Positions 6,825 through 14,955 of a stretch of 32,270 nt of DNA are shown piece by piece. Position numbers and translations under genes: made by a program. Under the pieces are notes generated by a model, which saw only the letters and a list, made by a program, of their open reading frames with translations, did not search any database and was not told where the DNA came from. The stretch is from the NCBI GenBank assembly GCA_023247705.1, contig JAHFFY010000022.1, forward strand, positions 1-32,270, given 5' to 3'. Numbering within the stretch: the stretch's first letter is position 1; each line of letters opens with the position of its first letter. The stretch is from Candidatus Omnitrophota bacterium (GTDB lineage: Bacteria > Omnitrophota > Gorgyraeia > Zapsychrales > JAHFFX01).

Positions 6825-9120
6825 TTTCTTTGGGATTCATATGCTGCACGAGCCACTCTTCACGGTCGACTAAAATATCCCGCGGTTTGCTTCCGCAATA
6901 CGGGCCGACAATACCGTTTTGTTCCATGAGATCGATCAGCCTGGCCGCACGCGTATAACCTAAACGCATCCGTCTTTGAAGAATCGACACCGAGGCCTGG
7001 TTCGTTTCGATGACCAGTTTAACCGCCTCGTCATACAATTCATCTTTTTCGCCTTCCGCCCCTCCTGCTGAACCGGGCTGTTGTTTAAGGATCGTATCGT
7101 CATAGGTTGGGTCTTGCTGGGTCTTGATAAAATCAATAACTTTCTGAATCTCGCTGTCCGAGACAAAACCGCATTGTCCGCGCGTTGGTTTCGGGTCTCC
7201 GGGTTTCATAAATAACATATCGCCTTTTCCCAAAAGATTTTCCGCCCCGTTCATATCCAGAACCGTGCGGGAATCCACTTTGGAAGCAACTTTGAACGAA
7301 ATCCTCGCCGGAAAATTTGCTTTGATGACACCGGTGATGACATCCACCGACGGCCGTTGCGTGGCCAAAATCAGATGAATACCGACCGCGCGAGAAAGCT
7401 GAGCCAGCCTGGTGATCGCACTCTCGATCGTCTTGGCCGAGACCTGCATCAAGTCCGCCAATTCATCAATAATGATGACAATATAAGGCATCTTATGCCC
7501 TTTGGCATGATATCCCTTGATATTTCTCACCCCTGACTTGGCCAGCTGTGAATAGCGCGACTCCATCTCCCCCACCACCCAATTGAGCGCGGCCGAAACT
7601 TTTTTAGGGTCCGTCACCACCGGACAAAGAGAATGCGGCAGGGCGTTATATTGGGTCAACTCGACCATCTTGGGATCGACCATCAAAAATTTGACTTCGT
7701 CCGGTGACGCGTTAAAAAGCATCGACATGATGATACTGTTGACGCAAACCGTTTTGCCTGCTCCGGTCGTCCCGGCAATCAAAAGATGCGGCATTTCGCT
7801 TAAGTCGGCGACCATCGGTTTTCCAGAAATATCTTTACCCAGAGCTAGCATCAGTTGCTGACTCGAACCTCTGAATTTACTTTGAATCAACACATCTTTT
7901 AAATAAACAGCACTCGTGGCGCCATTAGGAACTTCGATCCCGACCCGATTTTTTCCCGGGATCGGAGCGACGATTCTCACGGTCTGCGCGCGCATCGCCA
8001 ACGCGATATCATCGGACAGCGTCGTAATTTTCTGGACCTTAACTCCAGGCGCCGGTTCCAATTCATAGCGGGTAATCACCGGACCCCGCTCAATATCCGC
8101 AACCCGCGCGCTCACGCCAAAATCCGACAAGGTTTCTTCAAGCACCTTGGCGCCGCTGACCAAATCTTCCTGCATTTTTTTGGAGGAAACCACCGGTGAG
8201 GTTTCCAATAAATCCAATGGTGGGATATGATACTCACCGACAATTTTGGGTTTTTCATTCTCCAGCGCGGGCTTTCCTGTTTTTTCTTCCGGGTTCGCGA
8301 TACGGATCTGGGGTTTCGCAGGCGCCGGCTTCTGTTCTTCTTTAATTCCTTTGGCTTCAATTTTATTTTCCGGTTTCTTCGCTTCAATTTTTTCGTTGTC
8401 TTTATCCGGTTTTGATGGAGACTCTTCGTCATCGATTTCTTTCACAGCGGCTGATCTTTTGATCAGTTCCCGAATACGCTCTTCTTTATTTAGTTCGGGC
8501 GTCGGTTGCTGAGCTTTCTTGGCGACAACCGGTTTGACATTAACGATTTTTTGTTTTTTAGCGAATATTTTCTTCCGGGCAACAATCAAGAAATCTTTCA
8601 CCTGTTCGACAATTCTGAAAATAAAAGGTGACACCAAAAATTCGCCGATCAGGATTAAGGTCATAGTTCCTAATGCGAAAAGGATAATGTAGCTTCCGGT
8701 CCGCCCCAGATACTGGATAAGGAAATTCGAAAAAACAAGCCCGATCAATCCACCGCGTTCAAAACGCTCGGCTGAACTCTGCGGTCCGGTCATGGCAAAG
8801 AGTGCGCCGAGAACGGAAAACAAGACGCTGAAACTGACAAATTTGGCGAAAGAAAAACTCAAATTTCGGGAAGAAAATTTATTCCAGCTCCAGAAAAAAA
8901 GAAAAAGGACAATAAAAAAAGCACTGTATCCGATGATAAAAAACAAAGAACCGGCGACATAGGCGCCGACGATTCTTATTAAATTTTTTGCTGGGATATT
9001 AGGTTGGGAAGTATACCAGGAAAGATCTTCCGGGATAAATGATACAAGACTGGCCAGTAGGATCATTGCCCCTGAAAGAACAATAATGGCCTTGATCTCA
9101 TCAATATATTGACGTTTCAT
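6817..9120 (-). CDS. ftsK: FtsK/SpoIIIE DNA translocase
   Basis: The 767-residue chromosome pump acts at the division septum. It has four or so N-terminal membrane segments (about 10-165). A charged Lys/Glu/Pro linker (about 180-290) is short compared with E. coli FtsK. The motor domain shows Walker A GTTGAGKT (about residue 450) and Walker B IVIIIDELADLM. The C-terminal winged-helix gamma domain (last ~65 residues; ILQRRMRLGYTRAARLIDLM) normally reads the polar KOPS-type sequences. It starts as ATGA, overlapping the pnp stop, and overlaps rodZ by 8 bases. It appears complete. Confidence 0.96.
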   Translation of the reverse strand: MKRQYIDEIKAIIVLSGAMILLASLVSFIPEDLSWYTSQPNIPAKNLIRIVGAYVAGSLFFIIGYSAFFIVLFLFFWSWNKFSSRNLSFSFAKFVSFSVLFSVLGALFAMTGPQSSAERFERGGLIGLVFSNFLIQYLGRTGSYIILFALGTMTLILIGEFLVSPFIFRIVEQVKDFLIVARKKIFAKKQKIVNVKPVVAKKAQQPTPELNKEERIRELIKRSAAVKEIDDEESPSKPDKDNEKIEAKKPENKIEAKGIKEEQKPAPAKPQIRIANPEEKTGKPALENEKPKIVGEYHIPPLDLLETSPVVSSKKMQEDLVSGAKVLEETLSDFGVSARVADIERGPVITRYELEPAPGVKVQKITTLSDDIALAMRAQTVRIVAPIPGKNRVGIEVPNGATSAVYLKDVLIQSKFRGSSQQLMLALGKDISGKPMVADLSEMPHLLIAGTTGAGKTVCVNSIIMSMLFNASPDEVKFLMVDPKMVELTQYNALPHSLCPVVTDPKKVSAALNWVVGEMESRYSQLAKSGVRNIKGYHAKGHKMPYIVIIIDELADLMQVSAKTIESAITRLAQLSRAVGIHLILATQRPSVDVITGVIKANFPARISFKVASKVDSRTVLDMNGAENLLGKGDMLFMKPGDPKPTRGQCGFVSDSEIQKVIDFIKTQQDPTYDDTILKQQPGSAGGAEGEKDELYDEAVKLVIETNQASVSILQRRMRLGYTRAARLIDLMEQNGIVGPYCGSKPRDILVDREEWLVQHMNPKENG

Positions 9121-11216
9121 TCGGCTTGTTTCTTGCTTAAATTCAAACGTTTCATTTGATCTATTTCAATCAGTTTGACTTTAAATTCATCTCCTACTTT
9201 AACAACAGCATTAACGTCCTTGACGTACTCTTTGGACAACTCAGACACATGCACGAGACCTTCTTTGCCCGGTAAAAACTCGACAAAGGCACCAAAGTTC
9301 ATGATGCGTTTTACTTTTCCCATATAGATTTTACCAACCTCAGGGACCTCGACCATCCCGCTGATAAACCTTACCGCTTTATCCATCGCTTCTTTGTTGG
9401 CGGAAGAAACCAATACGGTTCCATCATCTTCGATATCAATCGCGGTGACACCCGTTTCTTCGATGATCTTACGGATGGTCTTTCCCCCCGGACCGATGAT
9501 CTCTCCGATATTTTCCTGACCGACATGGAGGGTCGTAATACGCGGGGCGTAGCTGGAAAGCTCCTGGCGCGGCAAAGCAATCGCCGCATGCATTTTATCT
9601 AATATAAAAAACCGGGCGTCTTTCGCTTGATTAATGGCTTTCCCCATCAGATCAAGATTAATGCCCTGAATCTTCAAATCCAATTGAATGGCGGTAATCC
9701 CTTTACGCGTGCCGGCGATTTTAAAATCCATATCGCCAAAATGATCTTCCAAGCCCATGATATCGGTTAAAAGAACGGATTCTTTCTCTCCGGTGATGAG
9801 TCCCACCGAAACTCCTGCCACCGCGGCCTTGATCGGGACACCGGCGTCCATCAAACACAACGTTCCGGCGCAAACGGTCGCCATACTCGAGGAACCATTC
9901 GATTCTAAAATTTCTGAAACCACTCTGATCGTATAAGGAAATTCTTCTTTTAAGGGAAGAACGGGACGGATCGCCTTCTCGGCCAAGGCGCCATGTCCGA
10001 TTTCCCGTCGGCCCGGTCCGCGCATGGGTTTTGTTTCCCCAACGCTGAAGGACGGAAAATTGTAATGCAGCATGAATGTTTTGTACGATTTCCCTTCCAA
10101 CGCCTCAATCATCTGCTCATCGGTACGGGTCCCTAATGTCGCGACCGACAAACTCTGCGTTTGACCCCGCGTAAACAGACTGGAACCGTGTGTTCTCGGA
10201 AGAACATTCACCTCGCAGGAAATGGGACGAATATCTTTATAACCCCGACCGTCGGCCCGGCGTTTTTCCTCAAAGATAACGCGGCGCATTTCGTCATATT
10301 CTATTTGTTCCAAGGCCGCTTTAATATCATTAACCGTCACTTCGCGGTCATTGGTTTTATAAGTCTCAAATGGACTCAAATCTTTGGTTAAATCTTTTAA
10401 TAATTTGTTAAATCCATTCTTTCGTTCTTCTTTGTCGGCAATGCGGTAGATCTCGGCAAGCTTGGGCAAGGTTAATTCTTTCACTTTCTTGAGAAGACCC
10501 GGATGAGAAACATACATCTCAACTTGTGCCTTCTTCTTTCCAACCGATTTAGCCAATTCTAACTGAATCTTCCGGACCGCTTGAAGAGATTCAAATCCAA
10601 AACAAAGAGCATCAATCACCTTGTCTTCCGGTAATTCATGCGCTTCCCCCTCGATCATAATCACGCCATCCTTTAACCCAACTAAAATCAGATCCAACGG
10701 GCTTTGTTCCCGCTGCTGATAACTCGGATTAATCACATATTGCCCATCGACAATCGCAAGACGAACAACCCCGATCGGTCCTTCAAACGGAATATCAGAC
10801 ACGGTCAACGCGGCGGACGCACCAATGGAAGCCAACACATCAGGATCATATTCGCCATCACTGCTCAAAACGGAGGCAACAATCTGAACTTCATTAAAAA
10901 AGCCTGCGGGAAATAACGGTCGGATAGGACGATCAATCAATCGTGCGGAAAGTATTTCCTTTTCAGTCGGACGGCCTTCTCGTTTAAAAAAACCTCCCGG
11001 AATACGTCCCGCTGCATATGTTTTTTCTTGATATTCGACCATGAGAGGGAAAAAATCGGTCCCCTCTTTAACATCTTTTGACATACACGTTGTGACTAAA
11101 ACAATCGTTCCACCATACGTAACTGTTACAGCGCCATTCGCCTGTTTGGCAAATTTTCCACTTTCAATAATTAAATTCTGGGCACCATAGGGTATTTCAA
11201 TTCGCCCTAGATTCAT
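9117..11216 (-). CDS. pnp: polyribonucleotide nucleotidyltransferase (PNPase)
   Basis: The 699-residue protein is a phosphorolytic 3'-to-5' exoribonuclease that also synthesises RNA tails. It has two RNase PH domains (about 12-145 and 325-460) around a helical domain. The KH domain shows IGPGGKTIRKIIEETG (about 560-610), and the S1 domain shows GKVKRIMNFGAFVEFLPGKE (about 620-690). The active-site region GRREIGHGALAEKA is intact. The ATG has a GAGGAA site and lies 10 bases after rpsO, the classical rpsO-pnp pair. In E. coli, PNPase represses its own mRNA after RNase III cleavage of the leader. Whether that applies here cannot be seen, since the gap is too short for a leader hairpin. Confidence 0.97.
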   Translation of the reverse strand: MNLGRIEIPYGAQNLIIESGKFAKQANGAVTVTYGGTIVLVTTCMSKDVKEGTDFFPLMVEYQEKTYAAGRIPGGFFKREGRPTEKEILSARLIDRPIRPLFPAGFFNEVQIVASVLSSDGEYDPDVLASIGASAALTVSDIPFEGPIGVVRLAIVDGQYVINPSYQQREQSPLDLILVGLKDGVIMIEGEAHELPEDKVIDALCFGFESLQAVRKIQLELAKSVGKKKAQVEMYVSHPGLLKKVKELTLPKLAEIYRIADKEERKNGFNKLLKDLTKDLSPFETYKTNDREVTVNDIKAALEQIEYDEMRRVIFEEKRRADGRGYKDIRPISCEVNVLPRTHGSSLFTRGQTQSLSVATLGTRTDEQMIEALEGKSYKTFMLHYNFPSFSVGETKPMRGPGRREIGHGALAEKAIRPVLPLKEEFPYTIRVVSEILESNGSSSMATVCAGTLCLMDAGVPIKAAVAGVSVGLITGEKESVLLTDIMGLEDHFGDMDFKIAGTRKGITAIQLDLKIQGINLDLMGKAINQAKDARFFILDKMHAAIALPRQELSSYAPRITTLHVGQENIGEIIGPGGKTIRKIIEETGVTAIDIEDDGTVLVSSANKEAMDKAVRFISGMVEVPEVGKIYMGKVKRIMNFGAFVEFLPGKEGLVHVSELSKEYVKDVNAVVKVGDEFKVKLIEIDQMKRLNLSKKQAE

Positions 11217-11226
11217 AAGTTTTTCC

Positions 11227-11496
11227 TCATTTACGTAAATTGAGTTTATTTAAGATTTCTTCGTACTTTTTGGGGTCTGCTTTTTTCAGGTAGGTTAAAA
11301 GACGTCTTCTTTTACCAATCATCATCAATAGACCTCGGCGAGAATGAAAATCTTTGTGATGAACTTTAAAATGTTCGCTTAGATAATTGATTTTCTCTGT
11401 CAAAAGTGCAATCTGCACAGAGGGCGATCCCGTATCTTTACTATGAACTTTAAAGTTATCAATAACTTCGTTTTTCTTTTCCTTAACTAATACCAA
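11227..11496 (-). CDS. rpsO: 30S ribosomal protein S15, TTG start
   Basis: The 89-residue S15 has family landmarks [35 protein letters not shown] and [19 protein letters not shown]15 binds the 16S rRNA central domain early in 30S assembly. The start codon is TTG (11494-11496), placed 4-5 bases after a very strong ribosome site (AAGGAGGA, 11501-11508). The resulting N-terminus, [12 protein letters not shown], matches the family start, so the TTG is credible. It is the first gene of a seven-gene operon. A leader of about 230 bases with alternative hairpins lies upstream and may serve S15 autoregulation, as known with unrelated structures in several bacteria. Confidence 0.97.
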   Translation of the reverse strand: MVLVKEKKNEVIDNFKVHSKDTGSPSVQIALLTEKINYLSEHFKVHHKDFHSRRGLLMMIGKRRRLLTYLKKADPKKYEEILNKLNLRK

Positions 11497-11727
11497 TTTA
11501 TCCTCCTTAACCTATACTTAAGCTGTTTATGATTTGCTTTCTGCTGAGCTTTCTTTTCGATAAAATCACAAGGCCATTGGATGTGTCATTTAACTTACTG
11601 TGAAAAAGCTCAAAAACCCGAAAACGCATAGCCATGAATCAAGCAAGGACACACATCATGCAAATTTTTTCCGCCCGAAGGGGCAAAAGATGAGATTCAA
11701 TGCGATTACATCTTTTGGGTTCAAACG
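11497..11727 (-). promoter_or_regulatory. long structured 5' leader of the rpsO operon
   Basis: From the predicted transcription start near 11727 to the rpsO TTG there are about 230 non-coding bases. Two stems are visible and overlap. The first is a 9-base inverted repeat (CATCTTTTG/CAAAAGATG, arms 11684-11692 and 11709-11717, 16-base loop). The second is a compact GCCC-loop-GGGC hairpin (arms 11673-11676 and 11681-11684) sharing base 11684 with the first. No U-tract follows either, so this is not an obvious terminator. I see no known riboswitch consensus. A regulatory role, for instance S15 binding, is inferred. Confidence 0.45.
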
Positions 11728-11733
11728 TGGGTT

Positions 11734-11763
11734 ATTATACTATTAGCCTGCGCTATAAGTCAA
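11734..11763 (-). promoter_or_regulatory. sigma70-type promoter of the rpsO-pnp-ftsK-rodZ-rimO-pgsA-pgpA operon
   Basis: TTGACT (11758-11763) and a perfect TATAAT (11734-11739) lie on the minus strand with an 18-base spacer. The predicted start is near 11727. The remaining gap, 11764-11928, lies between the preceding gene's stop and this promoter. It shows no convincing terminator, only short open fragments. Confidence 0.8.
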
Positions 11764-11928
11764 GACTAAAGATCGGACTTTATAGCCGAATATCCTCGAT
11801 CATCTTAATTTCCTTATCCGTAATGATGACAAATTTGTAAAGTATATAGTCGATATAGAAATCTGGCAAGAATTAGTTTCCTGGCTCATCCGCTTCCTTC
11901 CGGCATCAAAAACCTTCCTCCCTTTATT

Positions 11929-13677
11929 TTAAGGATGATCTGTATTGCGTTTGAGCTGATAGATCCGCGCGGTCTTCGTTTCCTTTTTCACATGATAATG
12001 CAATTGGATATAATCCACAACCGCATCATAAAACTCCTTATTCTTCGGTCTTTTGAAGTAAACACTAAAAAAATTTTCCGGAAGATTTTTGGTCAGGACC
12101 GCATAATTCGGTCTTTGGCGGATCAAATCACGCAACAACTCTTGATGCCAATCATCGTTGAACCAGGAGAGTGTCACGACCGGAAAACGCCCCACAAAGG
12201 GCCGATCCACCATAAAGCTATAGACGCCCAGTTCCGGAAACATAAAAACCTTCTCGCCGGGTGCGGTGTGTTCTTGGATGAATGTGGTGATTGTTTCGAC
12301 TTCTTGGGCCTGTTCCAAAGGCACCGTCATCCCCCTGGCTCTGGCCAAAGTCAATTGTTTGGTCTTGATCTGGGACAAAGGAATCAATTTTCCCGTATTC
12401 TTCCCGAAGAGACGATAACAGGCATATTGAAAAGGAAAAAACCGTTTGTTATACCGCTGAATAGCGTAACCTAAAGAAGAACATATTAAAACAATCAAAA
12501 AAATATTTCCAAATGGGATGCGCACGGCTCTTGGTTTTATGTTCTGACGAAAAGAATTGGCCCAGACGGTCATTGCATCATACAAAGAGTTTAAAGACAA
12601 CACCTGCTCTGGCCTCTTCCATAAACAAATCTCCTCAAAGACCCAAAAAAGCAAAATCTTTTCCGGCTGCAAGGCCATCTCAAATTGAGAAGCCCAAATA
12701 TTCCGGAAAGCGCTAACATACAGGACCACCCCATAACCCGCCAAACAAACAACACTCAAATGATCTTTCGAAAATTGCCTCTTCTTAACCCTATAGATCA
12801 GATAAACGATCATCATCAAATAAAAATAGGCTGGTGTCAGGTGCTTAAAATTATCATGCGCTGGGTTCAGCATCACACCGAGAGCTTCTAAAATGTTCCT
12901 GGGCATAGGAACCACCTGATGGATATCCATAACCGTTTGCATCTTCGTTAATACAACATAAACTGAACGCATATAGTCCATTAAAGAGTTGGTCTCAATC
13001 ATATAAAAAATATACGGGATAGAAAAAGTAAGCATCCCCAAGAAATAAATCGTCGAAGCCTTCTGGATAAGCCGTTGATCATGAATCTTCATCAGGTAAG
13101 AAATGAGCAAAGCGATGCTAATCCCGGTGATCGCACAGACACCGATCTCAACACTGGTAAAAAAGCAGAGGCCAGACAACAAACCAGCTCCCCAGATCCA
13201 GAGAAATCGTTCCTTTTTTAAAAATCGAATCGCCATCCATATAACCATCAAGCCCAAACCATAACGAAACCCTCCCCAATAAGTAAAAACCACTCTGGGA
13301 AAAGTTCTCGCGATGAGAACAGGAACCATAATGTATAGAATTAATCTGCTGCGATAAATTTGCATCGCAATGAAAACACAGATTAATAACGTCAAGACCG
13401 TCCCGACATAAAAATAAACGGACAAAACCGTGATATTTTCTCCCCAAATGGACATCAAAAAAGCCGGGACATATATTTCGCCCGGCCCTCTTAGATAAAA
13501 AAAATCTCGATATGGAATAGCGCCGTGCAAGACGGCATCAATGGCGGGTAAATAAAGCCCTAATTCATCAAATTTAATCTCTCCATAAAGGAAATAAGGA
13601 TGGAAGGTAATTAAAATGGTAAAAAAAGACAAAAAAATACCGTCGAAAAACGAGACACGATTGTTTTTCAATGGCAT
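11929..13677 (-). CDS. polytopic membrane protein, GT-C (family 39-like) glycosyltransferase candidate
   Basis: The 582-residue protein has about ten membrane helices and then a soluble C-terminal domain of about 150 residues. The first extracytoplasmic loop carries acidic residues in the context FDELGLYLPAIDAVLHG followed by IPYRDFFYLRGPGE. This resembles the catalytic-loop region of GT-C enzymes, which move sugars from polyprenyl-phosphate donors. The C-terminal part (EKVFMFPELGVYSFMVDRP and later) resembles the ends of family-39-like bacterial proteins. The start is ATG with a weak GAG-type site. A divergent small gene begins about 100 bases away. The stop is followed by an intergenic stretch and then the rpsO promoter, so this gene probably stands alone. 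The specific sugar and acceptor are unknown. Confidence 0.65.
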   Translation of the reverse strand: MPLKNNRVSFFDGIFLSFFTILITFHPYFLYGEIKFDELGLYLPAIDAVLHGAIPYRDFFYLRGPGEIYVPAFLMSIWGENITVLSVYFYVGTVLTLLICVFIAMQIYRSRLILYIMVPVLIARTFPRVVFTYWGGFRYGLGLMVIWMAIRFLKKERFLWIWGAGLLSGLCFFTSVEIGVCAITGISIALLISYLMKIHDQRLIQKASTIYFLGMLTFSIPYIFYMIETNSLMDYMRSVYVVLTKMQTVMDIHQVVPMPRNILEALGVMLNPAHDNFKHLTPAYFYLMMIVYLIYRVKKRQFSKDHLSVVCLAGYGVVLYVSAFRNIWASQFEMALQPEKILLFWVFEEICLWKRPEQVLSLNSLYDAMTVWANSFRQNIKPRAVRIPFGNIFLIVLICSSLGYAIQRYNKRFFPFQYACYRLFGKNTGKLIPLSQIKTKQLTLARARGMTVPLEQAQEVETITTFIQEHTAPGEKVFMFPELGVYSFMVDRPFVGRFPVVTLSWFNDDWHQELLRDLIRQRPNYAVLTKNLPENFFSVYFKRPKNKEFYDAVVDYIQLHYHVKKETKTARIYQLKRNTDHP

Positions 13678-13741
13678 CTCTGCTCTTTCATAGAGTCTAC
13701 GAATTTGTCTCGGAGGGAAAAATTTTGGGAGAACATTTCAA

Positions 13742-13770
13742 TTGCTCAAAAGATTTTTTACAACTATACT
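13742..13770 (+). promoter_or_regulatory. sigma70-type promoter for the small plus-strand gene
   Basis: TTGCTC (13742-13747) and TATACT (13765-13770) are separated by exactly 17 bases. The predicted start, near 13777, is only about two bases before the ATG at 13779. The message would then be leaderless, which agrees with the absence of any ribosome site. Confidence 0.55.
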
Positions 13771-13778
13771 TGATTTTG

Positions 13779-14000
13779 ATGAATAATCTTTTTATCATTA
13801 TAGTTATCATACTAGGTGTCGCGTGGGGCGCTTCGTTTTTTCTAGGCGTCGTTAAAAAAAGCTTCAAGAACTCTCCCTCTTCTTCTATCCAATCCGAACA
13901 GCTTCAAACCCAACAAAAAAAAATGGCCCAAGACACCGAAGATCAACGAAAACGGCTCATGGAAAACTATAAACAACGGATCGAAGATTCCCAAAGATAG
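13779..14000 (+). CDS. small single-pass membrane protein with charged coiled-coil-like tail
   Basis: A 73-residue protein begins MNNLFIIIVIILGVAWGASF. One membrane helix (about 3-24) is followed by a basic stop (VVKKSFKN), a Ser-rich linker and a hydrophilic, Gln/Lys/Glu-rich helical tail (about 40-73). The family is not recognised. The open frame extends upstream to 13671, but that would run into the start of the opposite-strand gene. The internal ATG sits directly after a promoter-like sequence, so I use it. This is the only plus-strand gene I accept in the window. It converges on the 14012-14467 gene with 11 bases between stops. The tail could mediate oligomerisation or partner binding; the function is unknown. 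Confidence 0.6.
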   Translation: MNNLFIIIVIILGVAWGASFFLGVVKKSFKNSPSSSIQSEQLQTQQKKMAQDTEDQRKRLMENYKQRIEDSQR

Positions 14001-14011
14001 ACCTCATGCTT

Positions 14012-14467
14012 CTAATGTTCTTTCGCTTGAAGAATACGCGTCGTCATTTCCTCTTCATAAAGAGATTGTATCAATTGTATTTTTTTCTTCCCCAAAAAAA
14101 ATCCGATTGCTTCTTCAATCGCCGATAAACGATTGGACAAATAAACGTAATTTGGATGCGGTAATCCTAAAATCGCATCCCGAAATTTGCTTTGTTTGAA
14201 ATCCCCCTCTTTTTTCTTCATATACTCTTTAAAATCATCGATCAATCCCTGATAAGACGACTTGATCTGAGGCTCCACCTGCGCTTTCGCTATACGTTTT
14301 AATATATACTCATCAACCATCAACTGAGTAAACTTGCGGTCAATCCGATCGAGTTCTTCTTTGGTGGTTTTGTAGCACCAGATCAAATACCGTTGGATCA
14401 AATTCTTTTCCGCGGGACCGATTTTCCTTTGACTGGATAGATTCCTGTTATTTTTGGAATTTTTCAT
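14012..14467 (-). CDS. uncharacterised charged, helical protein
   Basis: A 151-residue protein starts at an internal ATG (MKNSKNNRNLSSQRK). The longer open frame to 14587 would run backwards through the neighbouring pilin gene and gives a His/Arg-rich artefact. The protein has no signal peptide or membrane helix. It is rich in Lys, Glu, Gln and Ile and looks mostly helical, with phrases such as EEAIGFFLGKKKIQLIQSLY and LGLPHPNYVYLSNRL. I do not recognise a family. It lies 31 bases after the Flp-like pilin stop, with only a weak ribosome site, so the two are probably cotranscribed. A cytoplasmic role connected with the pilin is possible but unsupported. Confidence 0.6.
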   Translation of the reverse strand: MKNSKNNRNLSSQRKIGPAEKNLIQRYLIWCYKTTKEELDRIDRKFTQLMVDEYILKRIAKAQVEPQIKSSYQGLIDDFKEYMKKKEGDFKQSKFRDAILGLPHPNYVYLSNRLSAIEEAIGFFLGKKKIQLIQSLYEEEMTTRILQAKEH

Positions 14468-14498
14468 AAAGGATCCACTTGAACGATCATAATAATTT

Positions 14499-14762
14499 TT
14501 ATTCAGTTGGACTAACTGACGGTGGTGGAGGCGGTAGTGGAGGCGGTGGTGGTGGCCCTCCTCCCCCTGCTCCAACAGGGGGAGCAACAGGAAGAGGCGA
14601 ATTAGCCAAAGCCTCTAGCTCCTCAACGGGCGCATTCATGACCCTTTGAACCTTATTCCGTACAGGACCAAAAGGATTTAAGACAACAATGAAAACAGCA
14701 ATCGCTGCTGTCATAAAAAGAAGATATTCAATAACGCTTTGTCCGGGTTTTTTGTTATTCAT
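14499..14762 (-). CDS. Flp/class III-type prepilin with Pro/Gly-rich tail
   Basis: The 87-residue protein begins MNNKKPGQSVIEYLLFM. It fits the Flp prepilin rule G/XXXXEY: cleavage after Gly7 would leave Glu at mature position 5, followed by Tyr and a hydrophobic helix (about 8-30). The remainder is short and ends in a low-complexity Gly4-Pro-rich run (about 65-85), unusual for a pilin. Flp pilins are processed by TadV/FppA-type prepilin peptidases and assembled by Tad machinery, none of which is in this window. A pseudopilin or minor envelope protein is the alternative. The ribosome site is weak. A possible promoter lies 90-115 bases upstream. Confidence 0.7.
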   Translation of the reverse strand: MNNKKPGQSVIEYLLFMTAAIAVFIVVLNPFGPVRNKVQRVMNAPVEELEALANSPLPVAPPVGAGGGGPPPPPPLPPPPPSVSPTE

Positions 14763-14848
14763 TGCTCTGCGACTTTAAATTGTTTTTAAAAAACATGTAA
14801 CTGGAAGGGACATCTTAATTTTACTAAACCATATATTGTCACCTTAAA

Positions 14849-14877
14849 AATATAACATATTGCTCCAAACTACACAA
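14849..14877 (-). promoter_or_regulatory. possible promoter of the pilin-like gene
   Basis: TTGTGT (14872-14877) and TATATT (14849-14854) are separated by 17 bases on the minus strand. Only the TTG of the -35 box matches consensus, but the region is intergenic (14763-14955) and A/T-rich. No other feature is seen in that gap. Confidence 0.35.
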
Positions 14878-14955
14878 TCAAAATACCGGAAAGAAAATTG
14901 CAAAGAAAAATTATGGAACCCCACAGCCATGTTCATGGTACAAAAAGAATTCCAT

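Noticed and set aside
11780-11872. 28-codon minus-strand frame from a TTG (contains DFYIDYILYKF) just upstream of the rpsO promoter.
   Set aside because: Short, non-ATG start and no ribosome site. Chance cannot be excluded in A/T-rich DNA.
14517-14585. G/C-rich simple repeat tract (GGTGGAGGC-like).
   Set aside because: Explained by codons for the Gly and Pro runs of the pilin-like protein. Not a separate repeat element.
14468-14587. N-terminal extension of the 14012-14467 gene to 14587 (His/Arg/Leu-rich).
   Set aside because: It is a frame-shifted reading of the GGN-rich tract that encodes the pilin-like Pro/Gly tail. The internal ATG at 14467 is the sensible start.
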